Below are positions 20,601-27,080 of a stretch of 27,080 bases of DNA, piece after piece. The translations under genes and the position numbers were made by a program. Origin of the DNA: Acanthaster planci (lineage: Eukaryota > Echinodermata > Asteroidea > Valvatida > Acanthasteridae); contig NW_019091432.1 in the NCBI RefSeq assembly GCF_001949145.1, positions 894,813 through 921,892 on the forward strand, written 5' to 3'. The notes under the pieces were generated by a model. That model saw only the letters and a program-made list of their open reading frames with translations. It was not told the origin of the DNA and did no database searches. The first letter of the stretch is position 1, and each line of letters begins with the position of its first letter.

Positions 20601-23600
20601 ATAAAATGACCAAAATGGCTTTGGGGGGACTTTTAGCAGCTAACAATAGGAGAAGTCTCTCCCAAATGGCTGCGTGAATCTTGCCATCAGTCCTTTCTTA
20701 CAAATAGGAAAAGGTTTTATAAAAACCTGAAGGACCAGATGTTTAAAACTCAAGAAATTCAGGAGTAATAAAAACTCCCCAAATCATGAAAAAAATCCTC
20801 ATTGTTCACATCCCTGTAAGGCATAATGTTCACTGATAAACCATGCCCAGACTCAAGACGGCAAGATTCCAGGTTATTGAGACTGAATGCAGGTTGTGTG
20901 TACCCTGGAAGCTTGCAATCAGTCATGCACTTGGTTTTTTTCAAGTCCTCTGCATGCTGTGCATATGTAAGATGATTAACATTTCAGCACAGAAGGTGTT
21001 TACACTTTCCTCTTTTCAGTAGGTCACACTGCAACTAGGACAGTATAAAACAGCCCAAGGGAAATGCAAGCAAATGAAACAGATTACTAAATCCCATATC
21101 ATTTAGTTTTTTCATTTTTGTCACAAATAACAATCTGGCATATTTCTAATCAGTGCCTCGGTGCAATCCTTCTCGATACAAGTCAACTGAAATCCACCTG
21201 GTTGCCTCAGTGGGAATTGAACCAGATTTGCACTTGCAGAAAGAGCCAGAAACTCAAACAAAAGGCAGAATGTAAAGGAATGCCAAGCCTGATTGGCGAT
21301 GAGTACCCAACATCCCTCTCCACCCTGCTGTTAGAGAAGAAAATTCATTCCTTACCAGGTTATATTCCTGAGTGAGGTTGGCACTGTGACTGCATAAATG
21401 GCCAGGTCACCGTACAGGTAGATCGCCATGCAGAGGTAGAAGAGATTTACGCCAACTGTGCAAGATAACCAGGCCAAGATGGTACTGAAACCATTTACTG
21501 AATGTCAGAGGGGATTTCAACAGTTGGGGAGCACTGACTTAAATTAGGTCCAACAAACATGAATGCAGGTCATGGTTTTTTGCTGGAGTATCCTTATAAT
21601 GCCTTGAAGGCAACATTCAAGACAACGAACGAAACATCCTGCCAAACTTGACCCAGCTATGAGTTCAGTTTCTGTGGCCACAGCATACAAAATCAATGTG
21701 TGTGATCAACCCAGTGGGATTTGAACCCAAGCCAACATAATGAGACCCGTATGTTCAGTTACGTACTTTTATTGAAGAAAAGTGATGCCATCTTGGCCAT
21801 CTCAACTCGCTCGGTGATTTCAAAGTAATCCTGGTGTTTCTTGTTTCTACATGCTACAATAAACAAAAGAAGTTGGACTCCTTCCTGAGTGACACTGATC
21901 ATTTCAAAACATACAAAATTGTAAAAATAAATGTAGAATACGTACAATGTATAAAAAAGATTTGACAGAAATACAAAGATAAACCATCTTGCCTGTGTAC
22001 TTTTATGAAGTCGCTATCATTCTGGAATTTTGTATCCATCAATCTTTTTCATTCTTTGATTTTCCCAGTTTTGACAAAAATGGCAAACTCTTTGTAGGAC
22101 TGGTAAAGTAGAGATCCAATCGCTTTTTAGTTAACCCTAACCGCTAAGCATATTGTTTGGCTTACACTACTCAGTCCTACAAAATACCAAGTAGCAGTCT
22201 GAGCCTGAAGGACCTAGCGCTACAAATTACTACTTCTGGCTAGGTTACTTCCATTGTTATTCGTACAAAGAACAATAAAGCCATGCATTCATAGTGCCAC
22301 AGCACTGTATGGTACATGTACATTGTCTTTTCTATTGTATTTTATGGCTTCAGAGAACAATGCAGTCATGTCCTCTTACAAGCGACAGGGCTGAGTACTA
22401 CATTTACTACAAGTAGTAATTTGTAGTATTAGGGTTACTATACATAGATATATTCTGCTCAATTAAAGCTGAGTTGTGCTTTACCAGAGTGTAACTTACA
22501 TGTACCTGCCACAGGTGGATGCAACAAGCTCTTCTTCTCGTCACTCTCTACTTCATGGAGATAGGGAGATTCCACAGTGTCCTGAGAACTGCTGGAGGAA
22601 TCCTCTAACTGGAGAAACAGAAAAGTTCAGACCAGAAGTTCATCGGTCATATCTTTTCAGACAAGAAAGAGGAATGCCACTGGCTGTGTTTTGAACAGTT
22701 TGGGGTTGGTCAGAGTTAACTAAGAACAATCTTAATTCCATCACTTGTTTTGCGTAAATGCTTGGAAAGCGAGAGCACAGTGCAAACGTTATTTGAACCG
22801 CAGCATCTGGGCTGACTGAGAGGGAAAGGGAATGTTGAGGGACTGTATAGAGGGTTCAGCGATGCCTTCTCCTGCAGTCAGCCGCTTGCATGCTATCAAT
22901 CGGTCCACCAACTGGGGCTTTGGTGCATATGTATACCCCTGTGATGTGCAGAACGTTCATCTTTTCTTGGAGATCCAGGAAATGCAGATGTGTTTAACCC
23001 TAACTGCCAAGCATATTGTTTGGCTTACACTACTCAGTACTACAAAATTCCAAGTAATAGTCTGAGCCTGAAGGACCTAGCGCTACAAATTACTACTTCT
23101 GGCTAGGTTACTTCCATTGTTACTGGTACAGAGAACAATAAAGCCGTGCATTCATAGTGTCACAGAACTGTATGGTACATTGTCTCATCTATTGTATCTT
23201 ATGGCTTCACAGAAAAATAAGGTCATGTCCTCTTACAAGCGACAGGGCTGAGTACTACATTTTACTACAAGTAGTAATTTGTAGTACTACGTAGGGTGTG
23301 TTTGTTAGCATCCCCTACGCCTTCAGGCCATGGCATGCGGCCTAGTATTTGTAGGTCCTAAATGTGCTCTACCGTGTAATGTGGTTCTTTCAGTTATAAT
23401 TCCTATTTTTTTTTATACTTGAGATTTTTGCACCATACCTCACGTTGTTTCTCCTTGCGCTTGAATCTCATGACTGCATTTGCCGAGGCCATGGCTTCGA
23501 CTACAAAGGTTACAGTCAGGAAGCTGGTAAGTTAACCATCAACATATATTGTTTAGTCACTGGATAAAAAGACAAGAACATGATGAAGCTGCATTTTAAG

Positions 23601-25539
23601 ATACCTTTTCCATGGAGCCAATGCAAGTTGATTGCTCATCTCAAAATAAGACAGAAGAATGAAGACCTTTTCTTGAACTAACGACCCGTAATGAATTTGG
23701 GCCCAAAGTTCTTTGGCTTTATCAAGACATATATACAAGACATACAGATTAGATAATGGTCAGTCCACTCCACCGGACCAGTGCTGCACACATGTAAGTC
23801 ACACAAAAGTACGTCAAAAGAAAGAACTTGCTCTGTGCATTTCTACACATTCATCAATCAAATCATCAGATAATCAGCAGGTGAAACAATCAAAACCCAA
23901 TCTCCACCTTGCAGAAATTTTGAAGGTTATCCTTCACATATGAGTGACACCATTTTTTTCTACACTGTGATCCCCAATCTTCCAAATCTCTGAATATGCT
24001 GTCACTGAATTCAGCAAGGACTTACCTGGCGAAAGCCAGGATGGCAATGAGAGCTCCGCCCATGGCCCAGCCAGCCCTGGCAAAAGCTAGTGGCATGGTT
24101 AGGGCTCCAGTGCCTACAATCAGGTTGAAGACATAGATCATACCAAACTGCCAAGGATCAGAAACCAGTTGAAGGCATTATTTACCCAACAAGAGAAGAC
24201 TCCTGGTCAGTGGAAATTTCAAGGGCAAATATTGATGAGACAAGCAAGTTTACGTGTTAGACATGTTGTCGTTACTCTTCCTCTTTTCCAACCGCTGGAA
24301 ACAGGGAGGCTTGCAATGTGATCAAATTCAAGTTATATTGATCGAAATTTCTCTTTCACCTCAAAAAATATATATTTGGAAAAAGATCTATACCTGTACA
24401 TCGATTGAAACCGTGAGCACAAACCCTATGAGATTGGTCTTTGTGTTGTGTGAATGCTCTCAAACTTTCTCTACCAAATGTTGACTTTTAGAGCATGCTT
24501 AACTTGTCTTCTGATGGATAATATCGCTGCTGGGAAAAACAGTGACGTCCCTGCACGGAATTCTTCCCAAAATTGTGCTGAGAATCTTGCTTAATAATGA
24601 AAAAGCGAATGAGCTTTGCTTGGTTCTAAATGTGTAAAGTGTTCCCAAAGATCATGGGAAAGAGTTCCATACACTTGAAACCCTGGGGCACAAACCCTAT
24701 GAGACTGGTCTGAAAAATTTTAAGTGTTTTCCAATTAAACAACATGGATTTTTCCCTCCTAATTTGAACTTTTCTTGACTTGTTTTTGCTTTCTGACAGC
24801 TAACAGGTCACTGTAGTGTAGGGAATAAAATTTACTGGCGTCCGAATATATGGCATTATGGAACTCTTCCCAAGGTCATGTCTGGTGTGCTGAACAACCT
24901 ATATGATCTGTCAATCGCACTGTGCTATATCTACATGTATTAAACCAGAAGGAAATCTTCAACTCATTTCCTGTTTTAAAAACAATTTACCACAATCATA
25001 AATTACAACAAAGTAAAGGTGATTAGCTGTTCACACAGAATGACATTACTGCAGTATACTGCCAATCAATTGAGGGGATTAAAATGTCCATATATTGTAT
25101 GCAGTGATCAGTGACTGAATGGTGAACCTGGAGTCCTCCATTTACAAGACTCTATTCTAGTCTAGAGTTTGGACCATACCTTGCCCAAATTTATGACACT
25201 AAAAATCCCTAGTGTAAACTTACCACCAGCATGACCGGTACATTTCTTACAACATATCGCAATATCAATGTAACTATACATGTAAGTGTTTGATAAAGTA
25301 TGTCATTCCTTTGTACAATGTAGGCCAATGCACTAACTCTGAAGCCTTGTCTCAGCGTTGGGCCGGCCAAACAGCAATTGACAGCATGCAGTATCCCCCC
25401 CCCCCCGCACCCATTGCCAGCGCCAGGCCCATGAACATGCCGAATGGCATACAAAATACAAGCTACACATCAAACAGGTTAAGATTCTTACCACAGGAGA
25501 ATACAGCTCGCCCGTTTCCGTAAGTCCACTGCTGGCCAT
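17629..25539 (-). CDS. TMEM104: Transmembrane protein 104 (spliced, complete)
   Basis: Ortholog of TMEM104, a multipass protein of the amino acid/auxin-permease-like transporter group; its substrate is not established. Coding exons in gene order: 25539-25492, 24147-24026, 23523-23439, 22608-22506, 21853-21767, 21455-21356, 19487-19394, 18596-18503, 18401-17629. They total 1506 bases, 501 residues; human TMEM104 is about 496. Landmarks: ETGELYSP at the N-terminus, YVFNLIVGTGALTMPLAFA (21-39) as first membrane segment, FEITERVEM followed by MASLFFNK (130-148), YLYGDLAIYA, VQKTKYLQ, FGVCVYSFMCHHSLPS, FPVFTLSTNFPIIAITLRNN and GIQYVIPAFLVY. A Ser/acid-rich hydrophilic loop fills exon 4 (86-119). 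Two Asn-X-Ser/Thr sites lie at about 180 and 188. The last exon is long and intron-free, holding at least five hydrophobic segments. The start ATG has A at -3. Intron 6 (19488-21355) and intron 1 (24148-25491) are the longest; apart from the repeats listed I saw nothing in them. Confidence 0.96.
19617..20320. mobile_element. Composite inverted-repeat element in TMEM104 intron 6
   Basis: GTTCCTTTGGTG at 19617-19628 is the exact reverse complement of 20309-20320; allowing one mismatch the match extends to 18 bases. Further in on the right, CCCGAACTC (20287-20295) and the bases around it match, in reverse, GAGTTCGGG at 19862-19870, with weaker similarity continuing to about 19945 and 20240. On the right these blocks are contiguous; on the left they are separated by about 220 bp. 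This looks like an old DNA element with long terminal inverted repeats whose left arm was interrupted. No transposase coding is seen. Confidence 0.5.
22131..22438. repeat. Interspersed repeat copy A (TMEM104 intron 4), MITE-like
   Basis: About 300 bp, clearly similar to 22995-23297 in the same orientation. Perfect 9-base ends TAACCCTAA (22132-22140) and TTAGGGTTA (22429-22437) form terminal inverted repeats. An internal 16-base pair, CTACAAATTACTACTT (22220-22235) and AAGTAGTAATTTGTAG (22411-22426), is also a perfect inverted repeat. It is non-coding. Confidence 0.8.
22995..23297. repeat. Interspersed repeat copy B (TMEM104 intron 3)
   Basis: Direct copy of the element at 22131-22438, sharing long identical runs such as CTGAGCCTGAAGGACCTAGC and CCTCTTACAAGCGACAGGGC. 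The left end TAACCCTAA (22995-23003) is intact and the right end is decayed to GTAGGGTG. The internal 16-base inverted repeat is intact (23083-23098 with 23269-23284). TMEM104 exon 4 lies between copies A and B. Confidence 0.8.
24405..24711. repeat. Pair of short direct repeats in TMEM104 intron 1
   Basis: TTGAAACC, a short variable part, then GCACAAACCCTATGAGA and TGGTCT, occur at 24405-24440 and again at 24675-24711. The matched part is about 36 bases with a few differences. The DNA between is not repeated in an obvious way. It could be two fragments of one interspersed repeat. Confidence 0.5.
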
Positions 25540-25667
25540 TTTTCTGACTTTTTTTCACCAAGGAAACAACATCTACAGAGTTTTATTCGAATGTGAATGT
25601 GCTCTAAAGTCCAGGAAGTGAAGTGTGTAGGCTAAGCATTGTTTTGTTCAGTAACTCGTGACTCGAG

Positions 25668-25682
25668 GGCGCCCTCTTCTGG
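25668..25682 (-). promoter_or_regulatory. CTCF-like site upstream of TMEM104
   Basis: On the minus strand the sequence reads CCAGAAGAGGGCGCC, which fits the core CTCF consensus (CCA, then AG, a purine and GGC, followed by G/C) at nearly every position. It lies about 130 bp upstream of the TMEM104 start codon, in its likely promoter. It overlaps the 12-base palindrome GAGGGCGCCCTC (25665-25676). The match is seen; binding is inferred. Confidence 0.4.
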
Positions 25683-25699
25683 ACGCAAAAAGTAAACAA

Positions 25700-27080
25700 T
25701 GTTCAGTCAACTAATATTCTGAAAAATTATCTTTCTCGTTTGTTTCATTCTTTATTTTCAGGTGAAGATAGAGAAAATACCCAAACACTTTCCTCACAGT
25801 AAGCCACAAAAAAGAAGCAGCGCTCAATCAGAAAATATTTTGCCCAAAAGTTAAAACCCAAAGATATTCACCGAGGAACAAGTTCTCACGGTATAATCTT
25901 CAGGCTTTGAAAACGCTCAGATTCACAAGCCATCGTGACGTCCATTCAATTCTAAAGAAAAATTAATGTTTTAACTGTACGCTCTTGAAGAGGAAGGCTA
26001 TCAGGGCCAACTTGTCGTTGAAGACAGATCACTTTCTTATAGCCATATTCCAGGGCTGCCAACTCTTCAAGTTGCATTAAAAGATCAAACTAAATTCTAA
26101 CAGTTGCCAGCTGCTATCACGAAAAATCACTTAAGATTGAACTGATCAATTGCTTATAATTTTCCACTGAGCCATCAAACTATCACAAAAAACTAAATCA
26201 ACTTAAATATCCTCTGCAGGCCAACATATTTGCAAAAGAAATTAGCCCACATTTCCCTTGAACAGCTGTAATTTCAGTTATCAAAGTTTACCTAACTTTC
26301 CACCAAACCAGCAAATGGTGTAAGATAACGGCTTTCTCATAAGGAATGAACAATTTCCTCAGCAACTGTTACATTATACAGTACATGTATGTTATGTGAA
26401 TAAAAACATATAAGTTGTTTTAAAATGGACTTTCAGATCCTACGAGCCATTTATTGTAAGCCCTCACCCCCCCAACACAACTACCGTCTCCCCTCCCCTT
26501 GCACCACTCCCTTGCCAATGCTCATTATCAACTCAATGCTGGCAACCTTGCAATACTCTACAAGGAACAAGTGCATAACACGATCAATCAGTTTATAAAT
26601 ACCAGTATCCATTTATTGAGACAATCAAATGAGCAGAAAACTTGAGCTGCACTCCTCATCTCCCTTTCTCACTTTGCACTGGAGGGATAACCCATATCAC
26701 ACTAGTTTAACCTGACCGTGTTCCTACAGAAATTCTAAGAATCCTGTCAACATATCCAGCTTATCAGACAAATTTAAAACTCCAGTGACTGAGTCTTTGA
26801 ACTGCTCCAAGTCATTTCCATGTCCTTCCACACACATAATTAATTTCATGTCCTTTCCCCAGCAGCAACTGTGCCCCTCCCCTCATTTGAAATCTTGAAA
26901 AATACCCAACATATGCATAGACCACAGTTCATCGGCTTTCAGCACCCTCATGAATAACTGTGCTCCCTCAGGAATTTCATGTAAGTCATGCTACTGGTTG
27001 GGTGCTCCTATGCAATGACATACGTGCAATCTGAAACTGGTGCACAAGACAATACAAAAACTATCGCCCTGTAATTGGTC
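25700..27080. other. Upstream of TMEM104, no gene seen
   Basis: This AT-rich stretch has no long frame and no recognisable exon. It includes a C-rich, A-interrupted run near 26461-26515. It may contain TMEM104 upstream sequence or the start of a neighbouring gene off the right edge. I found no RNA gene or clear repeat. Confidence 0.4.

Noticed and set aside
24550-24900. GGAATTCTTCCC and GGAACTCTTCCC with similar flanks, possible diverged repeat
   Set aside because: The similarity is short and broken; I could not align the two confidently by eye.
1-27080. Bacterial systems, CRISPR arrays, tRNA or rRNA genes
   Set aside because: No array of spaced repeats, no operon structure, no ribosome-binding pattern and no tRNA or rRNA signature was seen; all supported genes are spliced.

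Overview
The window is eukaryotic genomic DNA. Four spliced protein-coding genes can be rebuilt with GT-AG introns of roughly 80 bp to 1.9 kb, and coding exons make up a minority of the bases. Three of the four are recognisable orthologs of vertebrate genes (POLD2, IQCK, TMEM104). The compact introns, AT-rich non-coding DNA and small inverted-repeat elements suggest a marine invertebrate, perhaps a deuterostome such as an echinoderm; the clade cannot be fixed from sequence reading alone. There is a 580-base run of N at 11981-12560.

Layout. (1) 299-4378, minus strand: POLD2, the second subunit of DNA polymerase delta. Seven coding exons covering about residues 1-325 are present; the last third lies beyond the left edge. 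One intron carries a 4 x 45 bp minisatellite. (2) 4521-6349: a divergent intergenic region with a CpG-dense block and a perfect CRE palindrome, probably a shared promoter for POLD2 and the next gene. (3) 6362-8486, plus strand: a NERD (nuclease-related) domain protein, about 333 residues in five coding exons, with a complete D...ExK core and an unassigned C-terminal half. I could give it no gene name. (4) 8487-11200: AT-rich DNA without a recognisable gene. (5) 11802-16082, plus strand: IQCK, seven coding exons, 282 residues, one IQ motif split across an exon junction. Intron 1 holds the assembly gap and intron 4 holds a long hairpin. (6) 16083-17628: the convergent 3' ends of IQCK and TMEM104, with opposing polyadenylation signals about 35 bp apart. 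(7) 17629-25539, minus strand: TMEM104, a multipass transporter-like membrane protein, nine coding exons, 501 residues. Its introns hold two copies of a 300-bp repeat flanking exon 4 and a composite inverted-repeat element. (8) 25540-27080: the TMEM104 promoter side with a CTCF-like site, then no gene.

The genes do not form a pathway. They are neighbours arranged as one divergent pair (POLD2 / NERD), one tandem pair (NERD, IQCK) and one convergent pair (IQCK / TMEM104). All exon models came from reading splice signals, checking codon phase at every junction, and comparing with remembered human family members. In all three complete genes the exon lengths sum exactly to an open frame, and in POLD2 the phases agree at every junction in the window. 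The best candidate for something little described is the animal NERD-domain protein. The most unusual DNA structures are the inverted-repeat elements in the IQCK and TMEM104 introns.
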